A stretch of DNA of 21,852 nucleotides from a virus. The stretch is taken from IMG/VR virus record IMGVR_UViG_3300010391_000452, positions 1 to 21,852 of that record; one strand, 5' to 3'. Positions 7,121-14,119 of the stretch are shown piece by piece (the stretch's first letter is position 1; every line of letters starts with the position of its first letter). The notes under the pieces were generated by a model. It was not told the origin of the DNA. It saw only the letters and a list, made by a program, of their open reading frames with translations, and did no database searches. A program made the position numbers and the translations under genes.

Positions 7121-7134
7121 TACGACTAGATAAC

Positions 7135-7160
7135 TCCTAAGCCCATACAGGGACGGTAAA
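7135..7160 (+). promoter_or_regulatory. Leader element copy 2 (TCCTAAGCC-hairpin-GGACGG) before coat gene
   Basis: TCCTAAGCC (7135-7143), 7 nt, then GGACGG (7151-7156) and TAAA. The interior can pair as CCC (7142-7144) with GGG (7150-7152). It matches the leader before the scaffold gene, while the hairpin bases differ between the copies, which is the pattern expected of a conserved RNA structure. It lies wholly inside the predicted coat transcript leader. Confidence 0.45.
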
Positions 7161-7181
7161 GTAAATCTACAAATCTTTACC
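7155..7181 (+). promoter_or_regulatory. Hairpin abutting the coat start codon
   Basis: GGTAAAG (7155-7161) pairs perfectly with CTTTACC (7175-7181), with a 13-nt loop; ATG 7183 follows one base later. There is no Shine-Dalgarno between. The stem may stabilise the mRNA or gate ribosome access to the coat start, a typical position for translational control of phage coat genes. Confidence 0.5.
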
Positions 7182-7182
7182 A

Positions 7183-8289
7183 ATGTCAGCATACGGAACA
7201 AAGTTAGCAGAAGGCTTCTCAACTAAAGTCATGGAACAAGTCTATGACATGAATTTGTTAGACTCCATTGTCAATCGAAATTACGAAGGTGAGATCAACG
7301 CTGTTGGATCTAAGCTAAATATATTAGATTTTGGTAAACTCTCTGAGAAAACGTATTCTGGTAGCGCACTTTCAGCAGACTCCTTAACCGAAAACAATGG
7401 TCAATTAGTTATTGATCAATACAAGTCCTTCTACTGGAAAGAGAAAACACTCGACAAATGGCTTTCATACATCAAGAATCCACATCCTTATATCGTTATT
7501 CAAGTTGCTAGTGAGAGATCACGAAACATGGATCTTTTCGCCTTGGCTCTTTATGGAGACGTTGGAGCTGGTAACAGAGTTGGAACAGATGAAACTTCTG
7601 GAACAGTTACAGTAGATGTAACGACAGGAGTAGTTACTGGATCTTCAACAGCATTTACCTCTGCAATGGTTGGTAGAGGATTCAAAGCAACAGGACACAC
7701 AACTTGGTACAGAGTTAAAACATATTCGAGTTCAACATCTATCGTAATCGAAGATGATCTTGATGATGCAACATCAGCATACACAGGTGGAGCAATCAGT
7801 GCAGGTGCAGCCTACACAATCGAAGCTGCTACAACTTTAACAGTCACAGCAGGAACAATTCTCGCAAAAGTAGCTGCTTTGAAGCAAAAACTTGATTTAG
7901 CAGAGAAGAATGGTTACTCAGCAGTACCAGATGGAGATAGATTCTTAATTGCTCCACCCGAGTTCTTCACAGTCTTGGTTCAAGGAACAGGAATAGTTCT
8001 TCATGTAGACGAAGCCTATCAAGATCAGGTCAAAAAAGGCTACATGGGAATGTTACAAGGATTCAAGCTCTATATGAGCAATAGACTCACTGGTAACAAC
8101 ACAGATGGATATCATTTGCTCGCAGGACACCAAAACTGGTTGACCTTTGCTGAGAAAGTACTAGATGCAAGAATGGAAGAGGACATAATTGGAGATTTTG
8201 GAGCTGCTTACAAAGACTTATTTGTATACGGAGCCAAAGTTAAGGATATCAATCGACATCAGGCAGCAGAGTTGTTCGCAAAGTTTTAA
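7183..8289 (+). CDS. Major capsid (coat) protein with an inserted beta-module
   Basis: A 368-residue protein placed after scaffold, with its own promoter and terminator, as expected of the most abundant virion protein. The N-terminus (GFSTKVMEQVYDMNLLDSIV) and C-terminal half (DGDRFLIAPPEFFTVLVQ, DLFVYGAKVKDINRHQAAEL) fit HK97-fold coats of the P22-like environmental type. Residues about 140-215 form an insertion rich in Thr/Val/Gly/Ser (SGTVTVDVTTGVVTGSSTAF through WYRVKTYSSSTSIVIEDD). It resembles a roughly 70-residue beta-barrel module seen in many phage fibre and structural proteins, and probably projects from the capsid surface. Start ATG 7183 is fixed by its leader; no Shine-Dalgarno is present. 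Confidence 0.85.
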   Translation: MSAYGTKLAEGFSTKVMEQVYDMNLLDSIVNRNYEGEINAVGSKLNILDFGKLSEKTYSGSALSADSLTENNGQLVIDQYKSFYWKEKTLDKWLSYIKNPHPYIVIQVASERSRNMDLFALALYGDVGAGNRVGTDETSGTVTVDVTTGVVTGSSTAFTSAMVGRGFKATGHTTWYRVKTYSSSTSIVIEDDLDDATSAYTGGAISAGAAYTIEAATTLTVTAGTILAKVAALKQKLDLAEKNGYSAVPDGDRFLIAPPEFFTVLVQGTGIVLHVDEAYQDQVKKGYMGMLQGFKLYMSNRLTGNNTDGYHLLAGHQNWLTFAEKVLDARMEEDIIGDFGAAYKDLFVYGAKVKDINRHQAAELFAKF

Positions 8290-8318
8290 CAATTAGACAA
8301 ATAGGTTGGTTGTTATTT

Positions 8319-8367
8319 GGGAGCTTGGGAGAAGGTTAATCTGAAATCCCATATAGCTCCCTTTTTT
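8319..8367 (+). terminator. Rho-independent terminator after coat gene
   Basis: GGGAGCT (8319-8325) pairs with AGCTCCC (8355-8361), an inner GGGA (8327-8330) pairs with TCCC (8347-8350), and a run of six T follows at 8362-8367. It is the clearest intrinsic terminator in the window. It ends only 10 nt before the next gene's ATG, so downstream expression needs readthrough or another promoter. Confidence 0.85.
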
Positions 8368-8377
8368 ATTGGATACG

Positions 8378-9373
8378 ATGGCAACATTTCAAACACGATT
8401 TGATTTACAAAGAGAAACACAAGACGAACTCGCTAGGATCGAGGCTAAATCTAGTGGTTTAAGAACAACTACAGAGACGAATTTCTTAGCAGCGCTACTC
8501 CCCTATGTAACAAATAAGATTATAAGATGGTATACCGATCAAGTTACTAATCCTCAGAATCCTCGTGCTCATCTGTCAACCGATCCTATATTAGAAGCAG
8601 AAGGCAACTCCCTTCCCACTGGTTTTTCTGGATTCAGGAAAGGTTCGGTTTTTTACCTTCTAACAGATACAGGTAGGAATGTTTACTTAAACGCAGGAAC
8701 AGAATCGTCTGCTGTATGGAGAATCCCAGGAGCAGAAGCACCATCTGGATCTACATCTCTAAGCCCAAGCGCATCTTTAAGTATGTCGCCATCTCAGTCA
8801 AAGAGTGCGAGTCCATCTGCATCGGCAAGTATTTCTCTCTCGCCTAGTGCATCAGGATCAGCTAGTGCATCAGCTTCCCAGAGTGCCTCATCCTCTGTTT
8901 CTGCTTCGGCCTCGAAATCAGCGTCATCATCGGTTTCGGCCAGTGCAAGTGCTTCAGCTTCAAAGTCTGCTTCGGCATCAGGATCAGCCTCAGCTTCAGC
9001 TAGTGCATCTGCTAGTGCATCTAAGTCTCTTAGTCCATCAGCATCTCAGTCTATTTCTCCTTCGGGTAGTGCCAGTCCGTCTGGATCGCAGTCACCTAGT
9101 TCGTCGGTTAGTGCTTCTGGATCAGCCTCGGCTTCGGCATCTCAGTCTACTAGCGCAAGCGTCAGTGCCAGTTCATCTGCATCTATAAGTCCTTCGCCAT
9201 CCAAGAGTCCATCGGGAAGCGCATCAAAGTCTGCCTCAGCATCACTTAGTCCATCAGGAAGCCAGTCGCCATCAGGAAGTGCATCTAGATCATCAAGTGC
9301 ATCTCAAAGTCCTAGCGGTTCTCAGTCACCATCGGCCAGTGCCAGCCCGTCGTCATCACCATCTTTCCCATAA
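8378..9373 (+). CDS. Virion protein with a 209-residue Ser-alternating (mucin-like) C-terminus
   Basis: A 331-residue protein. An in-frame TTG at 8369 lies against the terminator T run, so ATG 8378 is preferred. Residues 1-40 are helical ([20 protein letters not shown]), residues about 85-118 look like a beta hairpin ([19 protein letters not shown]), and residues 123-331 have Ser at nearly every second position with Ala, Pro, Gly, Gln, Lys, Val, Leu or Ile between. The tract has no Thr-rich blocks or Cys and runs to the stop. It is probably a head- or tail-attached fibre or decoration protein with an extended Ser-rich arm. The arm is an obvious candidate acceptor for O-linked sugars, given the downstream glycosyltransferases. 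The attachment role is inference. Confidence 0.75.
   Translation: MATFQTRFDLQRETQDELARIEAKSSGLRTTTETNFLAALLPYVTNKIIRWYTDQVTNPQNPRAHLSTDPILEAEGNSLPTGFSGFRKGSVFYLLTDTGRNVYLNAGTESSAVWRIPGAEAPSGSTSLSPSASLSMSPSQSKSASPSASASISLSPSASGSASASASQSASSSVSASASKSASSSVSASASASASKSASASGSASASASASASASKSLSPSASQSISPSGSASPSGSQSPSSSVSASGSASASASQSTSASVSASSSASISPSPSKSPSGSASKSASASLSPSGSQSPSGSASRSSSASQSPSGSQSPSASASPSSSPSFP
8744..9370 (+). repeat. Ser-alternating low-complexity repeat tract 1
   Basis: This 627-nt tract encodes about 209 residues with a Ser-x dipeptide period (6 nt). Ser codons mix TCN with AGT/AGC throughout, so the protein repeat is kept while the DNA repeat is broken up. The 20-base block at 9017-9036 recurs exactly at 21673-21692 in the second tract. 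Confidence 0.9.
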
Positions 9374-9376
9374 ACT

Positions 9377-9721
9377 ATGAATACAGATCCAGCAGGTCAC
9401 AAATCAGTCAACATAACAACGAATACAACAACCTTTATTTCTGTACCAGGGAATATCTCTGGTGGTCAGTTGGTGTTAATTGCTCTAGTTGTAAACAAAA
9501 AAGGTGGATCTGGAAGTACAGTAGCTATTTATGACAGTAATGCCATAATCGGTGCCAATTCAGATGTTGAGAATGGATCTTCTAGACTCAAGGCTACTGT
9601 AGACGCTACAGACAGAGTAGGAACCTTGTCCTATGGATTCCCTATGTATAACGGGATATATGTTGTAAGTGGCGGCGGAACAATCGGAGATTACACTATA
9701 GTTTACAAAGAACTTCTTTAA
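9377..9721 (+). CDS. Small beta-rich structural (decoration-like) protein, 114 aa
   Basis: This gene starts 3 nt after the Ser-tract gene. The 114-residue product is almost all short beta strands and turns (VNITTNTTTFISVPGNISGG, then GTLSYGFPMYNGIYVVSGGG and IGDYTIVYKE). The pattern is common in small phage virion proteins that decorate heads or tail structures. There is no signal peptide or catalytic motif. Position in the structural block supports a virion role; exact function is unknown. An RHH operator/promoter follows closely. Confidence 0.6.
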   Translation: MNTDPAGHKSVNITTNTTTFISVPGNISGGQLVLIALVVNKKGGSGSTVAIYDSNAIIGANSDVENGSSRLKATVDATDRVGTLSYGFPMYNGIYVVSGGGTIGDYTIVYKELL

Positions 9722-9728
9722 GAGCCTC

Positions 9729-9758
9729 TTGACACCCTTATATTCTGCTACACATAAT
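9729..9758 (+). promoter_or_regulatory. Promoter of the RHH/anti-defence/glycan operon
   Basis: TTGACA (9729-9734), an 18-bp spacer, and CATAAT (9753-9758, five of six matches). The expected transcription start falls at about 9765-9766, on the ATG of the RHH gene, so that gene would be read from a leaderless or near-leaderless mRNA. No convincing promoter or terminator was found inside the next 11 kb of packed genes, so it may drive the whole cassette. Confidence 0.7.
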
Positions 9759-9765
9759 ATGTGTA
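9749..9765 (+). promoter_or_regulatory. 17-bp palindromic operator over the -10 box
   Basis: TACACATA-A-TATGTGTA is a perfect inverted repeat with 8-bp arms and a single central base. It covers the -10 box and the likely transcription start, and ends one base before the RHH start codon. A dimeric RHH protein binding here would block its own promoter, as known for Arc- and CopG-type repressors. Binding by this particular protein is inferred. Confidence 0.7.
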
Positions 9766-9942
9766 ATGAGACGTATAGACTTCTTAGCTGACAAAAAACA
9801 GGTCGAAACCTTAGAATCTTTTGGTGGAACTCTTAGTGAACATATCCGTAGAGCGCTTGATGAATACATTCAGAAAGTTAAACAGTCAAAGTTAGGTGTG
9901 AGCGCTTCAACTTCAAAGAAAGAAGGTGATACTAATGGGTGA
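9766..9942 (+). CDS. Ribbon-helix-helix (CopG/Arc-like) repressor, 58 aa
   Basis: A 58-residue protein. The N-terminal strand MRRIDFLADK is followed by helix KQVETLESFG, the turn GGTLSEH and helix IRRALDEYIQKV (residues about 24-38). This order and the S-E-x-I-R-x-A-L-x-E-Y pattern are those of RHH repressors, which bind palindromes as dimers through the strand. A 17-bp palindrome overlaps the promoter immediately upstream, giving strong support for autoregulation. The Ser/Lys-rich tail is probably flexible. The gene overlaps the Tad2-like gene by 8 nt, so the two are co-translated. Confidence 0.75.
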   Translation: MRRIDFLADKKQVETLESFGGTLSEHIRRALDEYIQKVKQSKLGVSASTSKKEGDTNG

Positions 9943-10186
9943 TGGTCAAACAATGAGTCCTCCTCCTGCTTCGATAGTTCAACCTACAACAATGTCTTTT
10001 CCAGATGCTATGCATGAAATAAAAGCTGGTAACAAAGTTGCTAGGATTTCTTGGCCAAAAGAGGATTTTGGACTTTTGAGAGATGATTGGTTGGAAATCT
10101 TCACAAATGGAGATTTTTATGTATGGAAGGTAAATGATGGTGATATTGAAGGTGAGGATTGGGTAGTAGTAGCAGATACAAATTAA
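9935..10186 (+). CDS. DUF2829 / Tad2-like protein, putative Thoeris anti-defence
   Basis: An 83-residue protein. GTG 9926 is an alternative start, but AGAAGGTGAT (9921-9930) is a Shine-Dalgarno placed for ATG 9935. Residues 20-40 (MSFPDAMHEIKAGNKVARIS) match the start of the DUF2829 fold (F-x-x-A-L-x-x-L-K-x-G-K-K-V-A-R-x-x-W). Residues about 62-79 (WKVNDGDIEGEDWVVV) match its end (W-x-x-x-x-x-D-x-x-A-E-D-W). Characterised Tad2 proteins of this family bind the signalling nucleotide made by Thoeris immunity. The middle is shorter than in typical members. The family call is fairly good; sponge activity is inference. It lies directly behind the RHH repressor and abuts the first glycosyltransferase. 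Confidence 0.6.
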   Translation: MGDGQTMSPPPASIVQPTTMSFPDAMHEIKAGNKVARISWPKEDFGLLRDDWLEIFTNGDFYVWKVNDGDIEGEDWVVVADTN

Positions 10187-11086
10187 ATGATCGACTTGAG
10201 TGTTTGTATACCTAGTAGAAACTCTGGTGGTGTTAATTTCTGTTCTAAAACTATACAAGATGTACTAGATAAGTCAGAAACTAATATAGAGGTTATTGTT
10301 CATGTTGATGAGGCTTGGCCAACTCCATTGGTAAGTGATAAAAGGGTTCATTATATTCATCCATCCTCTCCCGTAGGGTTGAGACAATCAGTTAATGCCT
10401 GTGTAGCAATAATGGCTACAGGTAAGTATATTCTTAAGACAGATGATCATTGTCTGTTTGGTCAAGGATTTGACAGGATTCTAATTGAAAATCACGGAGC
10501 CGATAATTGGGTACAAATTCCTCGTAGATACTCTTTAGACGCTGAAAACTGGAAGATAAATGAGTCACGACCATATAGAGATTATATGTATATCGATTTT
10601 CCTAGAAAAGGTAAGGCCCATGACGACGGAATGCACGGAGTTGAATGGTGGGACCGACAAAGAGAAAGGTCTGATCCTAGATTCGACATAGATGAGACAC
10701 CCTCTCTTCAAGGATCTTGTTACTTTATGACAAAGAATCACTTCGATAACTTTTTAGGGACTCTTGATCCGACATACTATGGTCATTTTGCTCAAGAATC
10801 TCAAGAAATAGGGTTTAAAACATGGTTGGGTGGCGGAGCAATGATGGTAAATAAGAAAACCTATTATGCCCACTTACATAAAGGGCATCAATACGGTCGA
10901 ATGTATAAATTGGATGATGCAGATCACAAGAGAGGAGCTAATTGGAGTGCTGGTTATTGGCTAAATAATCAGTGGGAGGGTAGAGTCCATGATTTTGCTT
11001 GGTTTATTGATGAAAAGTTTCCAAATATGCCATCTTGGCCTCTGGATTGGAAAGAACAGATAAGGAGTATGGGATGGACAAAGTGA
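10187..11086 (+). CDS. GT-A glycosyltransferase with DxHC motif (GT2/GT27-like), paralogue 1
   Basis: A 299-residue soluble enzyme starting at the base after the previous stop. The N-terminus LSVCIPSRN begins a nucleotide-sugar-binding Rossmann half. The metal motif is D86-D-H88-C89 (LKTDDHCLFGQGFD). An acceptor-side block has ETPSLQGSCYFMTK and FAQESQEIGFKTWLGGG, then YYAHLHKGH near residue 230. In eukaryotic polypeptide GalNAc-transferases the metal site is also DxH (DAHCE), with a late His and a GGEN-type block, so this group resembles GT27 more than standard DxD GT2 enzymes. Donor and acceptor are unknown. The two paralogues here start at 11983 and 19225. Confidence 0.8.
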   Translation: MIDLSVCIPSRNSGGVNFCSKTIQDVLDKSETNIEVIVHVDEAWPTPLVSDKRVHYIHPSSPVGLRQSVNACVAIMATGKYILKTDDHCLFGQGFDRILIENHGADNWVQIPRRYSLDAENWKINESRPYRDYMYIDFPRKGKAHDDGMHGVEWWDRQRERSDPRFDIDETPSLQGSCYFMTKNHFDNFLGTLDPTYYGHFAQESQEIGFKTWLGGGAMMVNKKTYYAHLHKGHQYGRMYKLDDADHKRGANWSAGYWLNNQWEGRVHDFAWFIDEKFPNMPSWPLDWKEQIRSMGWTK

Positions 11087-11163
11087 AATACAAATTAGTT
11101 CATTTGAAAGTTTTTGATCCTGAATTTAGTAATGTTGTGGATCAATATGTTGGACTGAAATGA
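11074..11163 (+). CDS. Small protein (29 aa) coupled to the glycosyltransferase
   Basis: ATG 11074 lies inside the end of the preceding gene, with AGGAG at 11063-11067 six bases upstream, one of the better ribosome binding sites in the window. It encodes 29 residues (MDKVKYKLVHLKVFDPEFSN and a short tail). It fills most of the 90-nt gap before the next gene, otherwise an unusually large gap in this cassette. No family is recognised. Confidence 0.4.
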   Translation: MDKVKYKLVHLKVFDPEFSNVVDQYVGLK

Positions 11164-11176
11164 AACCATTAAAAAT

Positions 11177-11986
11177 ATGAAGAAGATACTTATATTAGGC
11201 TCTACTGGGATGCTTGGATCAATGGTCTTAGGTTATCTTTCAACTAAGGAAGACTTAGAGATAACAGCCCCAACCAGAGAACAGATTGATGAAACGTCTT
11301 TCAAAGATTTCGACTATATAATAAACTGCATAGGAGTAATCAAACAAAAACTTACTGATGTCGAGGATGCCATCTATACAAATTCTCTTCTCCCCTACGC
11401 AATTTCTAAGAATAGATCACCAGAGACCAAGATTATACAGATAGCAACAGACTGTGTTTTCTCAGGTAAAAAAGGGGGCTACTTGGAAACGGATGAACAT
11501 GATGCTAGTGATGTATATGGTAAGACAAAGAGTTTAGGAGAAGTTAATGCAGAAGGATTCTTTAATATCAGAACTTCTGTAATTGGTCCGAGTAAGCGTG
11601 ATCAGGTTTCCCTTTTTGAGTGGTTTATGTCTCAGGAAAAGGGCGCTATCGTTAGAGGTTATGCTAATCATTTCTGGAATGGTGTTACAACTCTCCACTT
11701 TGCCAAGATGTGTTATGCGATTATAAAGAGGAATATAGATTTGCCGAATGTAATCCATTTCATTCCAGCAGATACGATTAGTAAATTACACTTACTCGAA
11801 GTTTTCTCTAAGAAATTTGATAGAGCCGATATCCAAATAGAATCTTTTTTTGCGGATCCCGCCATCGATCGATCTTTATTAACTAATGAAAAGTATAAAA
11901 ACTTGATTCTATGGAATGCTATGGGTTATGAAAATCCACCAACAATAGAAGAAATGGTCGAAGAATTGGCCAATTATATGAAATGA
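11177..11986 (+). CDS. RmlD-like SDR sugar reductase
   Basis: A 269-residue extended short-chain dehydrogenase of the dTDP-4-dehydrorhamnose reductase (RmlD) type, which reduces a 4-keto nucleotide sugar with NAD(P)H. The cofactor loop is GSTGMLG (8-14), IINCIGV follows the second strand, IATDCVFSG holds the catalytic Ser/Thr region, and Y114-G-K-T-K118 is the YxxxK pair. The substrate-binding half is present (FWNGVTTLHFAKM). No dTDP-glucose pathway genes (RmlA, B, C) are nearby, so the substrate may be another deoxy-keto sugar or come from the host. It overlaps the next gene by four bases. Confidence 0.8.
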   Translation: MKKILILGSTGMLGSMVLGYLSTKEDLEITAPTREQIDETSFKDFDYIINCIGVIKQKLTDVEDAIYTNSLLPYAISKNRSPETKIIQIATDCVFSGKKGGYLETDEHDASDVYGKTKSLGEVNAEGFFNIRTSVIGPSKRDQVSLFEWFMSQEKGAIVRGYANHFWNGVTTLHFAKMCYAIIKRNIDLPNVIHFIPADTISKLHLLEVFSKKFDRADIQIESFFADPAIDRSLLTNEKYKNLILWNAMGYENPPTIEEMVEELANYMK

Positions 11987-12924
11987 GTAAAGTATCAATA
12001 ATAATACCAGCGAGAGGAGAAAGTTTAGAAAACTTAAAAAGAACAGTTGATAGCGTTTATAGAAATGCGACTGGAGAATTTGAGATTATTATCGGATACG
12101 ATGGGACACCAAATTTAGGTTTACATGATTATCCAGAAAGTGATAATGGGATATTGAAAGTAATTGCTTTTCCTTCCACAGTAGGTATTAAAACCAATAT
12201 AAACGCTATGGCAGCTATGGCTACTGGCAAGTATATTTATAAGTCGGATGCTCACTGTAGATTCTCCGAAGGATTTGACGAAATTCTCCAACGAAGTATG
12301 CAAGATGACTGGATTGTAATGCCACGTTTCAAAATCATTAAAGAAGACTGGAGTATTCAAATGAGAGATGGTCAAGAAGAGTTCTATGATTACTTCTATT
12401 TGTGTTGCCCGTTCACTGATCCTAAAGGCTTTAGGTTTAAAGCTGGCGGTCATTGGAAAGAAAGAACAATGCAAAGACTTCCTCATACTCCATTACCTTT
12501 ATCTTTAGATAAATTTATAGATGAAACTCCCTCAATTCATGGTTCTGGATGGTTCATTACTAAAGATAGATACTTTGAACTTGGAGGTTTTCCAAATGTA
12601 GACGTATATGGCCACGCACAGGAGCCTATATGGCTTGCTATGAAAAACTGGATGGCTGGAGGTAAAGTGGTGGTAAACAAGGATTGCTGGTACGCACACC
12701 TTCATCAACAAGGAAATAAACGAGGTTACCATATGGATAGAGATCAAGAAAATAGGAGTTATAAACTAGCAGCTGACTTCTTTGTCGGTGATAAATGGGA
12801 TGATACTTGGCCGAAGAAAGTAATGACATTTGAACAATTTGTAGACAAGTTTATGCCTATGCCAACTTGGCCAGATGATTGGCGACAGAGATTACAAGAA
12901 TGGAAACTTACGAATACATCATAA
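11983..12924 (+). CDS. GT-A glycosyltransferase with DxHC motif, paralogue 2
   Basis: A 313-residue enzyme coupled by ATGA to the RmlD-like gene. It has the same order as its two paralogues: VSIIIPARGE at the N-terminus, D89-A-H91-C92 (YKSDAHCRFSEGFD) as metal-binding motif, ETPSIHGSGWFITK, GHAQEPIWLAMKNWMAGG and YAHLHQQGNKRG. DAHC is identical to the core of the DAHCE motif of polypeptide GalNAc-transferases. The C-terminus ends in FMPMPTWPDDWRQRLQEWK, close to the FPNMPSWPLDWKEQIRSM ending of paralogue 1, showing a shared ending. Sugar and acceptor are unknown. Confidence 0.8.
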   Translation: MSKVSIIIPARGESLENLKRTVDSVYRNATGEFEIIIGYDGTPNLGLHDYPESDNGILKVIAFPSTVGIKTNINAMAAMATGKYIYKSDAHCRFSEGFDEILQRSMQDDWIVMPRFKIIKEDWSIQMRDGQEEFYDYFYLCCPFTDPKGFRFKAGGHWKERTMQRLPHTPLPLSLDKFIDETPSIHGSGWFITKDRYFELGGFPNVDVYGHAQEPIWLAMKNWMAGGKVVVNKDCWYAHLHQQGNKRGYHMDRDQENRSYKLAADFFVGDKWDDTWPKKVMTFEQFVDKFMPMPTWPDDWRQRLQEWKLTNTS

Positions 12925-13538
12925 AAAAGTTCAATATAAACGTTGGTCGTCAATACACTGTAGATATTCCCGAAATGGTTGGAAGTGTCTCTTTAGTTAA
13001 GCTCTTCGCTGAATTGGGTTTTACCAAAGGAGCTGAAATTGGAGTTGATAGAGGTCTATTTTCTGAATATATGTGTCAGAACATTCCTAATTTACATCTT
13101 ACTGGAGTCGATCCTTGGACAAGAGATGTTTTTGAGGACGGAAACCCATACAAACTAGATCAATCATACTTTGATGGTTGTTACGAAGAGGCTAAACGAA
13201 GACTCGCTCCTTATAATTACACTCTTATTAAGAAAAAATCAATGGATGCACTAGCTGATGTACCCGATAACTCTCTTGACTTTGTATACATCGATGCAAA
13301 TCACGATTTTGTGAATTTTTCTCGTGATTTAGACGGATGGAAACATAAAGTACGCCCTGGAGGAATTGTTTCTGGACATGACTACGCTTACTACTCTTTC
13401 CGTAAAGTAAATCACGTTAAAAGAGCCTTAGACGCATATGCAATCTGTTATAGGATGCACCCTATCTTTGCTGTTATGTATGATCCTAGTGGCTTGAAAC
13501 GTGATAGATATCGAAGTTGGTTCTGGGTGAAGCAATGA
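12900..13538 (+). CDS. Class I SAM-dependent methyltransferase (Methyltransf_24-like), copy 1
   Basis: A 212-residue enzyme. An in-frame TTG at 12879 exists, but ATG 12900 is the natural start, giving a 25-nt overlap with the glycosyltransferase. Motif I, GAEIGVDRG (44-52), binds S-adenosylmethionine; LTGVDPW is the post-I acidic strand; VYIDANHDF (129-137, D132 and H135) and VRPGGIVSGHDY complete the Methyltransf_24 pattern typical of sugar O-methyltransferases in polysaccharide clusters. It probably caps or decorates a sugar made by this cassette. Position in the cluster supports this; the substrate is inference. Confidence 0.75.
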   Translation: METYEYIIKKFNINVGRQYTVDIPEMVGSVSLVKLFAELGFTKGAEIGVDRGLFSEYMCQNIPNLHLTGVDPWTRDVFEDGNPYKLDQSYFDGCYEEAKRRLAPYNYTLIKKKSMDALADVPDNSLDFVYIDANHDFVNFSRDLDGWKHKVRPGGIVSGHDYAYYSFRKVNHVKRALDAYAICYRMHPIFAVMYDPSGLKRDRYRSWFWVKQ

Positions 13539-14119
13539 AACCTATAATACTTGGACATTTTGGTCGCAGAACAGCGCTTATTCAAATGCTTCGAGAGCGT
13601 GGAGCAAAAATCGGTGCTGAAATAGGAACAGATCGTGGACAATATGCAGAGGAACTGTTTGGAGGAATACCAGATTTAGAGCTTATTTGCGTTGATCCCT
13701 GGTTACCATATACAGAAGGAAAAGAAATCTATAACCAGATTGATATGGACGATGTATTTAAAGAGGCGATGACGAGACTATCTCGTCATAATTCTAAAAT
13801 AATGAAGATGACTAGTATGGAAGCGGTCAAACAAATTCCAGACGAATCGTTGGACTTTGTTTTTATTGACGGTAACCATGAATATAACTATGTTTTAGAA
13901 GATATAACTGAGTGGACAAAGAAAGTTAAATCTGGTGGCGTTGTGGCTGGGCATGACTACGTTGAAAATTCAGAGAGATATTATGGGGTAATTGAAGCGG
14001 TCAACGAGTATATCAGTCGTAATAAAGTAGCACCCCTATTTATATTAAATGTACCATCTCATGTCCCAAAAAGGAAAAAGGGTAATTTTGTTGACTGCTG
14101 GATGTTTATAAAACCATGA
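13535..14119 (+). CDS. Class I SAM-dependent methyltransferase, copy 2
   Basis: A 194-residue paralogue of the preceding gene, overlapping it by ATGA; an upstream in-frame TTG at 13517 is less likely as start. GAEIGTDRG (27-35) is motif I, ELICVDPW the next strand, and FVFIDGNHEYN with D112 and H115, then VKSGGVVAGHDY, form the second half. The tandem arrangement suggests two different hydroxyls are methylated, or that the pair forms a heterodimer. The two proteins align throughout the core but differ at both ends, so they are diverged rather than recently duplicated. Confidence 0.75.
   Translation: MKPIILGHFGRRTALIQMLRERGAKIGAEIGTDRGQYAEELFGGIPDLELICVDPWLPYTEGKEIYNQIDMDDVFKEAMTRLSRHNSKIMKMTSMEAVKQIPDESLDFVFIDGNHEYNYVLEDITEWTKKVKSGGVVAGHDYVENSERYYGVIEAVNEYISRNKVAPLFILNVPSHVPKRKKGNFVDCWMFIKP

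Noticed and set aside
8805-9188. 127-codon open frame in the +1 phase inside the Ser tract
   Set aside because: The 6-nt period of the Ser-x repeat keeps other phases free of stops; the product is low-complexity Leu/His/Arg/Val sequence with no start signal.
8744-9370. CRISPR-like or tandem DNA repeat array
   Set aside because: The periodicity is at the dipeptide level in one open frame; the DNA units are not identical and there are no spacers.
9932-10258. Antisense frame over the Tad2-like gene
   Set aside because: It lies opposite two well-supported genes, with no ribosome binding site and unusual composition.
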